A stretch of DNA of 64,000 nt from Rs1 sp038900335 (GCA_038900335.1 JBBMRB010000001.1:186001-250000), one strand, 5' to 3'; positions 53,729-63,494 are shown, numbered from the stretch's first letter. A program made the numbers and translations. The notes: generated by a model from the letters alone, not told the origin.

Positions 53729-54619
53729 ATGGCAATTTCTGAGCAGCCATCAAAACTGAGTTTACCCATTTGTAACCCAGGTGTTGATACCATTGTGCAA
53801 TACTTGATTATTAAATTTCCTTTTATCAATGCTCAAACTTGGCAACAGCGTATGCTTGATGGCAAGGTCCATTTTCACGATGGTACATTAGTCACAGCCC
53901 AGACTAAGTTTCAAGCACAGCAACGTATCTATTATTACAGAGAAGTAGAGCGTGAGCCTCGTATCCCTTTCCAACAGGAAATCCTATTTCAAGATCAACA
54001 TATTTTAGTCGCTTATAAGCCTCATTTTCTACCGGTAACCCCTGGCGGGGTATTTATCAATGAGTGTTTACAGAATCGCTTACGCCTAAGTACTGGCATA
54101 AAAGAGTTACAAGCGTTGCACCGCTTAGATAGAGTGACAGCCGGTTTAGTGATGTTCTCAGTTAACCCTGATAGTCGACATAGTTATCATCAGTTGTTTA
54201 AAACCCGTGAGATAAACAAAAGCTATCAAGCTATTGCCAACATTAACGCAGATGAAAATTTAGTGGGGCGATACTGGCAGGTTGAAAATCATATTCAGCA
54301 AGGTGAGCCGCGTTTTCGCATGCAAATAGTTGAAGGTATTGCCAATAGCCATTCGCAGATACGCTGCATACAACAAGCTGGAAATAAGGCACTGTTTGAA
54401 TTAACCCCCATTACGGGTAGAACCCATCAGTTGCGGGTACATATGCAGTCAATAGGCTTGCCTATAATGAATGATAAATATTATCCTGATCTACAGCCAT
54501 TATCAGCGGATAATTACGCATTACCACTGCAGTTATTGGCTAAAGAGCTGGAGTTTATTGACCCTATTACTAAGCAGCTAAGATGCTTTAATTATGATGG
54601 CAGTTTATCATTAGAATAG
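53729..54619 (+). CDS. RluA-family RNA pseudouridine synthase
   Basis: Isomerises uridine to pseudouridine in rRNA or tRNA. 296 residues; the catalytic motif is LQALHRLDRVTAGLVMFS, with the essential Asp in HRLDR (about 134-138). The C-terminal FELTPITGRTHQLRVHMQSI block is also typical. The N-terminal ~90 residues (NPGVDTIVQYLIIKFPFI, WQQRMLDGKV) resemble the S4-like part of RluA enzymes. ATG 53729 has GGA eight nt upstream; TTG 53717 is the alternative. The target position cannot be told from sequence alone. Confidence 0.85.
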   Translation: MAISEQPSKLSLPICNPGVDTIVQYLIIKFPFINAQTWQQRMLDGKVHFHDGTLVTAQTKFQAQQRIYYYREVEREPRIPFQQEILFQDQHILVAYKPHFLPVTPGGVFINECLQNRLRLSTGIKELQALHRLDRVTAGLVMFSVNPDSRHSYHQLFKTREINKSYQAIANINADENLVGRYWQVENHIQQGEPRFRMQIVEGIANSHSQIRCIQQAGNKALFELTPITGRTHQLRVHMQSIGLPIMNDKYYPDLQPLSADNYALPLQLLAKELEFIDPITKQLRCFNYDGSLSLE

Positions 54620-54656
54620 TTAAATAGCGCTAGAGCGTTTATAAGTACTGATATTT

Positions 54657-54878
54657 TTAAGGCACAAATTCTAGTTCAATATCGGTGCAGCCTTTAGCAC
54701 AGAAAACACCTGTTTTACTGACCTTAACGCCTTTCTTTGGTGTTGTTAATTGCAGCGGCTTATGACATTGCTCGCACAGTACAGTGGCGCCTTTAGCAAT
54801 ATTTTTAATCATATTACGCTGCGCTTTAAAAGAAAGCTGAGTGTGTTTGTTAATTACCGAGAAATCTAGATGGGCCAT
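54657..54878 (-). CDS. Small zinc-ribbon-like protein
   Basis: 73-residue basic protein with two Cys pairs: CEQC at 35-38 and CAKGC at about 60-64, which could form a zinc ribbon. The N-terminal half is helical and charged (NKHTQLSFKAQRNMIKNIAK). I know of no function. It ends 37 nt after the convergent pseudouridine synthase gene and lies downstream of the DUF3127 gene, 122 nt away, possibly on the same transcript. Confidence 0.65.
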   Translation of the reverse strand: MAHLDFSVINKHTQLSFKAQRNMIKNIAKGATVLCEQCHKPLQLTTPKKGVKVSKTGVFCAKGCTDIELEFVP

Positions 54879-55000
54879 ATTTAAATGCTTTATATTACGT
54901 TATATAAAAAAGTAGACGCCCCAAGCAGTAAACTCTAGCTTGTCACTAAAGTTTTAATACTACGACAGGGCTCTATACCATTTAGAAGAATTAAGTATTC

Positions 55001-55351
55001 CTAGAAAGGTACTTCGTCATCATAATCAGTCGTAGGCATACTGGTGTCATACATTGGCGTTTGATCGTAAGGATCAGCTGATGCGCTACCGTTTTGTACT
55101 TTCCAACCAACGAGGTTATTAAAGTATCGACCATTGAACTCACGACCACGAATATCGAAAGTGACGGTTATTTCTTGACCTACTTGCAGTGAATCTAACA
55201 AGCTTACTTTATCTTGTACAAATTCAACATTGATATCCTGCGGGTATTTACCTGCTGCTACAGTGACCACCATTTCACGCTTGGTAAAACCACTGCTGAA
55301 AGTTTGTGGGTCTTGAATTAACTTGATTTTTCCAGACAGCTCATAAGCCAT
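55001..55351 (-). CDS. DUF3127 OB-fold protein with SSB-like C-terminal tip
   Basis: 116-residue protein. The N-terminal ~85 residues match the DUF3127 pattern: ELSGKIKLIQDPQTFSSGFT, KREMVVTVAAGKYPQDINVE, then EITVTFDIRGREF and YFNNLVGWKV, consistent with an OB-fold. A short Asp/Thr/Pro linker leads to the final DYDDEVPF. This closely mirrors the acidic tip of bacterial SSB (DDDIPF in E. coli) that recruits repair and replication proteins. A role in binding single-stranded DNA or competing for SSB partners is inference. Confidence 0.75.
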   Translation of the reverse strand: MAYELSGKIKLIQDPQTFSSGFTKREMVVTVAAGKYPQDINVEFVQDKVSLLDSLQVGQEITVTFDIRGREFNGRYFNNLVGWKVQNGSASADPYDQTPMYDTSMPTTDYDDEVPF

Positions 55352-55709
55352 GTTTTTTACCTTTTATTACTAAACTTTAAAGACGCTATTAAAACAGAAT
55401 CAATATCAGATTACTGTAAAAAAACGGCATAAAGGCTAAGGAACATAACAGCAAGGCTACTATATATATGGCAATGTTTACAAAATAATCATTAACTTGA
55501 GTTTTCTCAATAAATAAGGCATTGTTCTTTAACAAAATATTACCCGCTTTTAGCTAATATCTCTGCGCCCGGCACTCCTAAAGAGCCTGAAATATAACAG
55601 GTTAAAGGACATAACCTATCCTAACACAAGGGGTAACCTGCGAAGGGTTTAAGCAAAGCTAAGCTTATTAATACTGATCATCTGAAATTAATTAAATAGG
55701 ATTTAAAGC
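55352..55709. other. Divergent regulatory spacer
   Basis: About 360 nt with promoters for the DUF3127 gene (leftward) and the aldo/keto reductase (rightward). It contains AGGTTA/TAACCT at 55599-55617 and a further TAACCTG at 55634-55640. No gene. Confidence 0.4.
55599..55617. promoter_or_regulatory. Inverted repeat upstream of the aldo/keto reductase
   Basis: AGGTTA (55599-55604) and TAACCT (55612-55617) flank AAGGACA. A third TAACCTG half-site lies 17 nt on. The cluster is ~93 nt before the reductase start and could bind a regulator. Confidence 0.3.
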
Positions 55710-56717
55710 ATGCAATATACGCAACTTGGTACATCAGGTCTTAAAGTATCACCCTTGTGTTTAGGCACTATGATGTTTGGTGGGCGTACCGATACAGCTG
55801 TTAGTCAGCAGATTGTCGATAGCGCTGCTGCCGCAGGTATTAACTTTATAGATACTGCTGATGTTTATAATAATGGTGTCAGTGAAGAGATAACAGGTAG
55901 CCTGATTAAATCAGCGCGTCACGATTGGGTGCTAGCCACTAAAGTGGGTAATGCCATGGGCCAAGGTGTTAACAATAAAGGTTTAAGTCGAAAGTGGTTA
56001 ATGCAAGCGGCTGAAGATAGCTTGCAGCGCTTAAATACTGATTTTATTGATATCTACTATTTACATCGTGAAGATTTAGACACACCACTGCGCGAGACTA
56101 TAGGCGCATTAGGGGATTTGATCAGGCAGGGCAAGATTCGCTATTTCGGTTTAAGTAATTTTCGCGCTTGGCGTGTTGCTGAGGTCATTCGCGTGTGTGA
56201 TGAATTAAATGTACCTCATCCAGTGGTGAGCCAGCCTTACTACAATGCCCTTAATCGTATGCCTGAAATAGAGCATTTACCGGTGTGCGAGCATTATGGT
56301 ATTGGTGTTTTCTCATACAGCCCACTGGCGAGAGGGGTGTTAACCGGTAAATATTTACCACAACAAGAGGCGCCTGCAGATACTAGAGCTGGCCAAAATG
56401 ATACGCGCATCATGCAGACAGAGTGGCGTGAAGAGTCTTTAGTTATCGCCCAACACATTAAACAACATGCTTTAGCTCAAGGTATTACGCCTGGGCAATT
56501 CGCATTGTCTTGGGTATTAAACAATCAGCTGATTAGCGGTGCGATTGCAGGGCCGCGTACGATGGAGCAATGGCAAGAGTATTTAGCAGCGCTTAGCTAT
56601 CAATTTAGTAGCGCAGATGAGGCGTTAATCAATGATTTAGTGGTGACAGGGCATTCATCAACACCTGGTTATAATGACCCTGCATACCCATTAGTAGGTC
56701 GTGTGTCTAAAGTATAA
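55710..56717 (+). CDS. Aldo/keto reductase, general
   Basis: 335-residue TIM-barrel NAD(P)H-dependent reductase. MQYTQLGTSGLKVSPLCLGT at the N-terminus, FIDTADVYNNG (catalytic Asp and Tyr at about 49-54), ATKVGNAMGQG (Lys), YYLHREDLDTPL (His) and a cofactor loop SGAIAGPRTMEQWQEYLAAL. It differs from the L-galactose dehydrogenase-type reductase at 43741. Monocistronic; substrate unknown. Many such enzymes reduce reactive aldehydes. Confidence 0.85.
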   Translation: MQYTQLGTSGLKVSPLCLGTMMFGGRTDTAVSQQIVDSAAAAGINFIDTADVYNNGVSEEITGSLIKSARHDWVLATKVGNAMGQGVNNKGLSRKWLMQAAEDSLQRLNTDFIDIYYLHREDLDTPLRETIGALGDLIRQGKIRYFGLSNFRAWRVAEVIRVCDELNVPHPVVSQPYYNALNRMPEIEHLPVCEHYGIGVFSYSPLARGVLTGKYLPQQEAPADTRAGQNDTRIMQTEWREESLVIAQHIKQHALAQGITPGQFALSWVLNNQLISGAIAGPRTMEQWQEYLAALSYQFSSADEALINDLVVTGHSSTPGYNDPAYPLVGRVSKV

Positions 56718-56860
56718 AAATCATTTATTATCATGATTTGTTGTTTTCATGCTTTAAAGCAGACAGTAGCGGATGACTTGCTTATTTTGTGAGCATTCGC
56801 TGGTCAATCAAGAATTTATAGCCAACGCCATAAACAGCTGTAGCTGCTTCAACTACGATA

Positions 56861-58483
56861 TTAATTCACTTTAAAGTAGTTTATATATTCTTTTAAGGTT
56901 GCTGATAATCTAGCGAGAGCGACTGCTTCTTGCGCATTACTAGTTAATGATAAGCTAGTCTCTTTTGACATAGTTGCTATTTCTTCCACGCCATCACTTA
57001 TTTTAGCAACAGTCGCGACTTGTGAACCTGTTGCTTCTACAATTTCCAATACTTTTGCTAGTGAGTCGTTAGCTTGTTGCTGGATCTCGTTAAGCAGCTG
57101 ATTAGCTTCGTTCGTGAGTGTTAGTCCGTTTTCAACTTGTGGGACCGTCGTCTGCATCGCTGTCACTGATGCCTGGGTGTTTTCTTGTAACTGGGAAATC
57201 ATTTTTTCAATGTCGCCCGTTGCATCCCCTGTACGCTGCGCTAATAATCTTACTTCATCGGCAACGACAGCAAAACCTCTACCGACTTCACCCGCTCTAG
57301 CGGCTTCTATTGCAGCATTGAGTGCCAATAAGTTTGTTTGATCAGAGATACTGCGAATAACACTTAAAATATCGCCGATTTGCTGCACATGATCTTGTAG
57401 CACATTCACTTGGCTTACTGTCGCTTTGACAGTGATAGAAACTTGCTCTATAACAGCCGCTACTTTTTGTACGGCATCACTGCCTTGTTGTGATAGCTGA
57501 ACTGTTATTTTTGAGTTGTCTTCTGTCTGTCTTACTGAATCGGCTACAGAATTAATGCTCTGGCTCATTTCTTCTAAGCTCATCACTGCTGATTGGGTAT
57601 AGGTAACCTGAGTCTGTGCTGAGCTAAGTGCTTGTTGAGAGCTAGAGGCGACACTCGCTGAGGACATTGATAGCTCATCTGAAGAGCTTATAATATTGTC
57701 TACAATACTTTTTAATTTATCCTGCATTACTTGTACAGAGGCCATCATACTGTTCGGGCAAGTAGAGTTTACTTGCTGAGTTAAATCTCCCTGTGCGATT
57801 AGTGCAATGACTTTTGCAGCGTCTTGAGGCTCACCACCGACTGATTGGCGAATACGCAAGCTGATAATATAAGCGACACTGATGCCAATAATAATGGAAA
57901 GGCCAGTAAGAAAAATCATCCATACTTTAAATGGGCTCGCTATATCGCGTGTTTCTTGCGTCATTGTCTGGTTAGTTTGCTCTTGCAAATTGATAAACTC
58001 ATTGATGACATTAAGCCATTGAGTAAATGCAGGTCGCGCCTGGGTCATTAAAATATGAGAAGCGCTCTCTAAATCCCCACTATTTTTGGCACTAATAATA
58101 TCTTGTATTAACGGTTGAGTGCGCTGCTCGACTTGGTTTATTTGCGTTATCAGAGATTGCTCAGTACTAGACATCTCGCTTTTCAGTTTAGCCATATCAG
58201 TACTTGATACTTGGTAAAAAGAGTCTAAGGCTGATATATCAGCAATAACTGCATCTAAATCACTTTTTTCGCTCATTAGTACAACATCACGAATAGCAAT
58301 GGCTCTGTCGTGCACACTACCTCTAAAATTAATCGCATAACGTTGTTTTACTGCGTTCACATCAGTCATTTGAGTAATATTGGAATTAATGAGGCTAACA
58401 CGTGAAATACCAATGCTGGTTAGAATAAGCATCATTAATAAGATAACACCAAAACCTGTGGCTAAACGCATGTTGATAGTCAT
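56861..58483 (-). CDS. Methyl-accepting chemotaxis protein (4HB sensor)
   Basis: Transmembrane chemoreceptor of 540 residues. TM1 (about 7-28), a periplasmic four-helix-bundle sensor (about 29-185; ending in NQTMTQETRDIASPF), TM2 (about 187-208), HAMP (about 209-261) and a long cytoplasmic hairpin with the conserved tip TNLLALNAAIEAARAGEVGR (about 386-405) and GFAVVADEVRLLAQRT. No PilZ or CheW genes nearby. The C-terminus (YINYFKVN) lacks the NWETF-type CheR/CheB pentapeptide. Ligand unknown. Confidence 0.9.
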   Translation of the reverse strand: MTINMRLATGFGVILLMMLILTSIGISRVSLINSNITQMTDVNAVKQRYAINFRGSVHDRAIAIRDVVLMSEKSDLDAVIADISALDSFYQVSSTDMAKLKSEMSSTEQSLITQINQVEQRTQPLIQDIISAKNSGDLESASHILMTQARPAFTQWLNVINEFINLQEQTNQTMTQETRDIASPFKVWMIFLTGLSIIIGISVAYIISLRIRQSVGGEPQDAAKVIALIAQGDLTQQVNSTCPNSMMASVQVMQDKLKSIVDNIISSSDELSMSSASVASSSQQALSSAQTQVTYTQSAVMSLEEMSQSINSVADSVRQTEDNSKITVQLSQQGSDAVQKVAAVIEQVSITVKATVSQVNVLQDHVQQIGDILSVIRSISDQTNLLALNAAIEAARAGEVGRGFAVVADEVRLLAQRTGDATGDIEKMISQLQENTQASVTAMQTTVPQVENGLTLTNEANQLLNEIQQQANDSLAKVLEIVEATGSQVATVAKISDGVEEIATMSKETSLSLTSNAQEAVALARLSATLKEYINYFKVN

Positions 58484-58672
58484 AATTAATCCTCGTGTAT
58501 CGCTGTTTGTTATTAAAAACAGCCATGCATATTTGTGTTAATATTTTATTCATTATGCCTTAGTATCGATCGTTTTAGCATAAAAAACAGTTATTAAGGA
58601 TAGTATTTATAGGATATAAGCGAGTCTGCACTACTAATACAGCTAGCTTTGATGGCGATTAGAGCGAGTTGA

Positions 58673-59617
58673 TTAATTATTTTTAAGCACTGCCAGTTGT
58701 TTTATATGTTCAGGTGATACCCCGCAACAGCCACCAATGATAGAGGCGCCAGCGTTAAGCCAAGATACAGCGTGTTCGCTATACTTTTCAGGTGGCACAT
58801 CTGTTCTCAGCGCTGACACACCGCTGTTATCATTTGCCTCATGAAATAAGCCAATAGGGGAGAAATTATTGGCGTAGACACCAAGCTGCACGCTCTCTGT
58901 CATGTCTTTATCTGCCAATGCTTGTTTAGCTGCCATTAAAGCGGCTTGCATAACTTCAACACAACTGCAGTTGAATAAAATAGCACAGACGTTTTGACCA
59001 GCAATGGCACTGACTGCTGCATACACACTTTCGCCTGAGCGAAGTGTTGGCTGACAATTCAAATCATCTGTAATAGTAAATGCCATCCAGGTAGTTTTAT
59101 CTGTGCTAGCAGTGCGCGCTTTAATCATAGCGGCCTCAGCGATGGAAGATATTGTTTCAGCTAACCAAAAATCAACATCCACTTGCTGGTTGGCGATTAA
59201 TACCTCTAATAAAGGCTTAGCCTGCTGTTCTATAAATAAATCTGCACGGTAAGAGCCTAAAACTGGCGGAATACAGCCGGCTACCAAGGTTGATTTTTTA
59301 GTTGCCTTATTGCCTGTACCCTCAGCAACATGGCTAACACATTCGCGCGCAAGCGTAGCGGCAAGTTTAATAAGTTGAGCACCTTGCTCATTAATGCATT
59401 TCTCACCAATATGAAAAGGTACCAGTGCATAAGTGTTGGTCGTAATAACATCAGCACCTGCTTTAATAAAGCTGCGATGCACTTGCGATACAAAATGTGG
59501 CGCTTCAATTAATGCCTGGGCTGACCATTGTGGCTGAACAAAAGGGGCACCGATACGCTCTAGCTCTCGGCCCATGCCACCATCAAGAATTATTGGTCGT
59601 TTAGCGGATATAGTCAT
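58673..59617 (-). CDS. Homocysteine S-methyltransferase family protein
   Basis: TIM-barrel zinc methyltransferase (314 residues). N-terminal ILDGGMGRELERIG, VITTNTYALVPFHIG, the first zinc Cys in LFNCSCVEVM, and the paired Cys of IIGGCCGVSPEHI near the C-terminus. The family makes methionine from homocysteine with S-methylmethionine or betaine as donor. ATG 59617 (MTISAKRPII) is preferred over the 12-residue upstream extension starting at 59653. Monocistronic. Donor not determinable. Confidence 0.85.
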   Translation of the reverse strand: MTISAKRPIILDGGMGRELERIGAPFVQPQWSAQALIEAPHFVSQVHRSFIKAGADVITTNTYALVPFHIGEKCINEQGAQLIKLAATLARECVSHVAEGTGNKATKKSTLVAGCIPPVLGSYRADLFIEQQAKPLLEVLIANQQVDVDFWLAETISSIAEAAMIKARTASTDKTTWMAFTITDDLNCQPTLRSGESVYAAVSAIAGQNVCAILFNCSCVEVMQAALMAAKQALADKDMTESVQLGVYANNFSPIGLFHEANDNSGVSALRTDVPPEKYSEHAVSWLNAGASIIGGCCGVSPEHIKQLAVLKNN

Positions 59618-59699
59618 TTTTGTGTTAATCTGCCAATAAAAAAGCAGCACCATAACTGCGCCGTTACACTAAAGCAACTAGTAATTATCGAGAATAAAC

Positions 59700-59852
59700 A
59701 TGTCTGACTTAAAATTAGTCCCTGAGCTATATTGTGACAATATTGAATTTATGACGGCATGTGTTGATCAGTTATCAGTAACTACACAATCTATTAATGA
59801 TGGTGGCTTTCACTATGTTATCGCCTTAGTGAAGGTTTTTATATTCAGTTAG
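59700..59852 (+). pseudogene. Short frame, possible truncated VOC/glyoxalase-fold gene
   Basis: A 50-codon frame beginning MSDLKLVPELYCDNIEF. LVPELYCSDIE-like starts are typical of VOC (glyoxalase/bleomycin-resistance) proteins of ~120 residues, but after about 17 residues the sequence no longer fits, and the adjacent frame continues with SEGFYIQLANHLRNA before a stop. I read it as a deletion remnant; a real short peptide gene cannot be excluded. Confidence 0.35.
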
Positions 59853-60093
59853 CAAACCACTTAAGAAATGCGTGACATATATTAGGTGCTTACTACGCCA
59901 CTTTTTAGCCGCTGACTTAGCGTAGTTCATGACAGCTAACGCTTATTTTTAAAAAATAAACTAAAAAGCTGGGTAATATCGTTAAAAAACAACTTTATAG
60001 TTAGTTTAAAGCATAGAAACTAAGGGTGAATATACAGTAGAATCAGGCGTCAAAAAAAAGCCAATATTAAAATGTTTAACTTAAGGAAAGACA

Positions 60094-60654
60094 GTGCCGT
60101 TTAAATCGTTCTCTTTAGCGACAAATATTAGTTTGATTATCCATTTGTTTGTTAAAAAAATCTGTATTAGCCTGATCACCATTTTAGCTGTCAGTGAAAT
60201 GACGACCGTTATTTTGCGCTATGTTTACGGGGTGGGCTTTTTAAAACTGCATGATATTGCCCTGTATAGCTTTAGCTGCTTAGTGGTATTTAGTATCGTC
60301 TATACCTTTGGCCTTAACGAGCATGTGCGCGTTGATGTGTTTAGAGAAAAGCAAACACAGAAAACCAAACAGATAGTCGACTGTGTATCGATTGTATTCT
60401 TCTTAATCCCTTTTTTCTCACTGATACTGTATTACGTTTGGCCTGATATTATTTATTCCTGGAGCATCTATGAAGGCTCAAGAGAGACGGGCGGTTTAGC
60501 AGGTCTATTTATTGTCAAGAGCACGGTGCCAGCGGTTTGCGTGTTGTTAATTATACAAGGTTTAGTCGTGTTGTTTAATAGAGGCCTCTACCTATTCACC
60601 ATCTCAGAAGGTGGCACCTTAAGCGCTAAAAAAGCACAAGGGGAGACCTCATGA
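60094..60654 (+). CDS. TRAP transporter small membrane subunit (DctQ-like)
   Basis: 186-residue membrane protein with four hydrophobic segments, about residues 20-45, 60-77, 95-120 and 137-160. LLIIQGLVVLFNRGLYLF near the C-terminus is typical of the DctQ family. It partners the large subunit in sodium-driven, binding-protein-dependent uptake of organic acids or similar solutes. GTG start after AAGGAAAG. Its stop overlaps the start of the next gene (ATGA), as usual for TRAP operons. Confidence 0.85.
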   Translation: MPFKSFSLATNISLIIHLFVKKICISLITILAVSEMTTVILRYVYGVGFLKLHDIALYSFSCLVVFSIVYTFGLNEHVRVDVFREKQTQKTKQIVDCVSIVFFLIPFFSLILYYVWPDIIYSWSIYEGSRETGGLAGLFIVKSTVPAVCVLLIIQGLVVLFNRGLYLFTISEGGTLSAKKAQGETS

Positions 60655-62225
60655 GCATAGAAACAATGTGGTTACTAGGGTTAGTGATATCGCTAATTTT
60701 AGTGATTATGAGTGGCATGCCAGTACTATTGGCGATAGCCGGTGTCCCGGTATTAGTTGGTATTATCGCCTCTTTTTTTGGCCATTTTGATTTAAGTTAT
60801 TTCAGTGCCTTCCCACAGCGTGTCTTTGGCATTATGGAGAACTCACTGCTAATTGCCGTACCGCTGTTCGTGATGATGGGGGTATTACTTGAACGTTCAA
60901 AAATAGCTGAGAAAATGCTGTTGATGATGGCCGGCTTCTTTGGTGGTTCCCGATCAGGCCTAGCCTACTCAGTATTAATTGTCAGTGCCTTAATAGCTGC
61001 TTCTACCGGTATTATTGGTGCCACGATTGTGATGCTAGGTATGATTAGCTTACCTGCGTTACTCAAAGCTGGGGTATCAAAACAATTATCATCAGGCCTG
61101 ATTTGCGCATCTGGTACACTAGGGCAAATTATCCCACCTTCAATCGTACTAATATTGTTAGGGGATCAAATTTCCAACGCCTATATAGAAGCACAGCAAA
61201 ACTTAGGTAATTTTGCACCTGATCCTGTCTCGGTCGGTGACTTATTTGCAGGGGCTATTTTACCAGGCTTATTACTGGTCGCTCTCTATGCACTCTATAT
61301 TTTCATCTATGGCTTCTTTATTGATAAACAGCCGATCACTGCACAGCAAAGCGCTGATATAACGCCCGCTATTGATGTTGACTTTAAGCAGGTTTGTACG
61401 GTTTTTCTACCGCCTATATTACTTATTATTGCGGTATTAGGCTCAATTTTAATGGGTATTGCTACACCGACAGAAGCTGCCGGTGTCGGTGTTGCTGGGA
61501 CCATGTTAATTGCTGCACTCAATAGTAACGATACCACTAACAAGCAACACGCTATTATTTTACTGGGTGTGTTTTCAGCCTTTTGTATTGCCATTATTGT
61601 CTCCCTACAATTAAGCTCAGCTGAGTCTAGCAGTGCTGCTTTTTTTAGTGTATTGACGTTAGTGTTAAGTGCTATTTTAGTTTTAAGCTTAGTATTGTCA
61701 GCCTATCAGTTAATAAAGGATGAAATACTGGGCAGTGCACTATCGCAAAGCGTCAGTGTTTCAGGCATGGTTTTTGCCATTATCATCGCTGCATCAATGC
61801 TGTCTCTGGTATTTCGAGGTTTTGGTGGTGATGAAATCGTCAATGAACTGCTCAGCAATATTCCAGGTGATAGATGGGGGGCACTATTAGCGGTAATGAT
61901 AGTTATCTTCTTACTAGGCTTCATTTTAGAATTTGTTGAAATACTATTTATAGTCATACCGTTAGTAGGGCCGGTGTTATTAGCAATGGACTTTAACCCA
62001 GTGTGGTTAGCTATATTGATTGCTATTAACTTACAGACCAGCTTTTTAACGCCACCATTTGGTTTTGCTTTATTTTATTATCGCTCAGTGGCACCTGCGA
62101 GTATTACCACTGTTGATATTTATAAATCGGTCATTCCTTTTATTGTCATTCAATTATTGGCTATGGCAATTTTAGTGATGTATCCCCAGATTGCCACTTG
62201 GCTACCTGAACTGATAAATAAATGA
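60651..62225 (+). CDS. TRAP transporter large membrane subunit (DctM-like), long form
   Basis: 524-residue DctM-type permease, about 90 longer than the common ~430. Characteristic segments are PLFVMMGVLLERSKIAEKML, SGLAYSVLIVSALIAASTGI, SGLICASGTLGQIIPPSIVL and FLTPPFGFALFYYRSVAP. The extra length lies at about residues 300-360 (GVFSAFCIAIIVSLQLSSAE and following), adding about two membrane helices. It forms the ion-coupled channel with DctQ. Coupled by ATGA to the small subunit. Confidence 0.9.
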   Translation: MSIETMWLLGLVISLILVIMSGMPVLLAIAGVPVLVGIIASFFGHFDLSYFSAFPQRVFGIMENSLLIAVPLFVMMGVLLERSKIAEKMLLMMAGFFGGSRSGLAYSVLIVSALIAASTGIIGATIVMLGMISLPALLKAGVSKQLSSGLICASGTLGQIIPPSIVLILLGDQISNAYIEAQQNLGNFAPDPVSVGDLFAGAILPGLLLVALYALYIFIYGFFIDKQPITAQQSADITPAIDVDFKQVCTVFLPPILLIIAVLGSILMGIATPTEAAGVGVAGTMLIAALNSNDTTNKQHAIILLGVFSAFCIAIIVSLQLSSAESSSAAFFSVLTLVLSAILVLSLVLSAYQLIKDEILGSALSQSVSVSGMVFAIIIAASMLSLVFRGFGGDEIVNELLSNIPGDRWGALLAVMIVIFLLGFILEFVEILFIVIPLVGPVLLAMDFNPVWLAILIAINLQTSFLTPPFGFALFYYRSVAPASITTVDIYKSVIPFIVIQLLAMAILVMYPQIATWLPELINK

Positions 62226-62301
62226 TAATTTTATTAAAATGAGTTATAACAAACCACAATATCTAATAGCCGAATAATTATAAAATGTAAGGAATGTGAA
62301 A

Positions 62302-63375
62302 ATGCAAAGAAGAGACTTTATAAAAGGTGCAGGTGCAACAATTGCAGGCACTGGCATAGCAATTACCAGCGCACCTGCTATCGCAAGTGGTAAAATACAG
62401 TGGAAACTACCAACGAGCTTCCCTGCGAAAGCTCCGGGTGTTGGCACTAACGTCACCAGTTTTGCTAAACGTGTATATGATATGTCTGGTGGCCGTTTAG
62501 AGCTTAAAGTATTTTCTAGTGGTGAATTAGTACCGCCATTTGCAGTACAAGATGCAGTACAAAAGGGCACCGCTGAAATAGGCCACAGCACTGCATATTA
62601 TGGCGCTGGTAAAAACTCAGCATTACATTTTTTCAGTACTATCCCCTTTGGTATGACAGCGACTGAACACGTCGCCTGGTTGCGCCACGGCGGTGGTCAA
62701 GAGTTGTGGGATGATATCTACGGGCAAAGAGGTTTAAAACCTTTTTATAGTGGTAACTCAGGAACACAATCTGCGGGTTGGTTTAAAAAAGAAATCAATT
62801 CAGTTGAAGACCTATCTGGTTTAAACATGCGTATCGCAGGTTTAGGTGGTGAGGCCATGCGAAAATTGGGTGTTAATGCTATCTTGCTACCGCCACCGGA
62901 GATTTTCCCAGCCTTTAAATCAGGTGCGATAGACGCAGCTGAGTGGGTAGGGCCAATGCTTGACCAAGCTTTTGGATTAAACAAAATCACTAACCTATGT
63001 TATGTACCTGCTTTTCATGAGCCAGGTGCAGCACTTGAGATCGTAGTGAATAAAGATGCGTTTGATGAGTTGCCAAAAGATTTACAAGTTATTGTTGAGG
63101 AAGCTGCTAGAGCCACATCTGTTGAGACGTTAGCGCAATTTGATTATTTCAATATGCAAGCGTTCATTAAACTACAAGAAAAAGGGGTGACGTTTAAAGA
63201 GTTCCCTGAATCTGTTGTCAGTGCACTAAAAGGCGCGACAGTAGAAGTGATGGCTGACCTTGCTAAAGACAATGCTGAGTTTGCTAAAGTACAGCAAAGC
63301 TACGACTCTTTCTTAGCGACAGCAACGCAATATGCCAACTTGTTCCAAGGTGCTGTCTATCGTCAAAGAAGCTGA
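62302..63375 (+). CDS. TRAP transporter periplasmic receptor (DctP family), Tat signal
   Basis: 357-residue solute receptor. The N-terminus MQRRDFIKGAGATIAGTGIA carries a twin-arginine motif, indicating export in folded state; cleavage is expected near PAIASG. The mature domain shows the DctP features: SFAKRVYDMSGGRLELKVFS, NLCYVPAFHEPGAALEIVVN and SGLNMRIAGLGGEAMRKLGV-like binding-helix with the conserved Arg. ATG 62302 is chosen because AAGGA lies 8 nt upstream; GTG 62296 is too close to it. The ligand is probably a carboxylate, but the mannitol/2-oxoacid subfamily is also possible. Confidence 0.9.
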   Translation: MQRRDFIKGAGATIAGTGIAITSAPAIASGKIQWKLPTSFPAKAPGVGTNVTSFAKRVYDMSGGRLELKVFSSGELVPPFAVQDAVQKGTAEIGHSTAYYGAGKNSALHFFSTIPFGMTATEHVAWLRHGGGQELWDDIYGQRGLKPFYSGNSGTQSAGWFKKEINSVEDLSGLNMRIAGLGGEAMRKLGVNAILLPPPEIFPAFKSGAIDAAEWVGPMLDQAFGLNKITNLCYVPAFHEPGAALEIVVNKDAFDELPKDLQVIVEEAARATSVETLAQFDYFNMQAFIKLQEKGVTFKEFPESVVSALKGATVEVMADLAKDNAEFAKVQQSYDSFLATATQYANLFQGAVYRQRS

Positions 63376-63400
63376 TTGGGATACAAGCCACTGAGCGAAA

Positions 63401-63452
63401 GACACATAAGCGCTGGGCTACTTTAAGTGGCACACACCAGAGCTTATGTGTC
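63401..63452. terminator. Inverted repeat after the TRAP operon
   Basis: GACACATAAGC (63401-63411) and GCTTATGTGTC (63442-63452) form a perfect 11-bp stem around a 30-nt loop, 26 nt after the receptor gene. AGTTTATC follows. Confidence 0.55.
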
Positions 63453-63494
63453 AGTTTATCAGCTGTCACCTGCTTGAGTAACACTGATCAAGCG

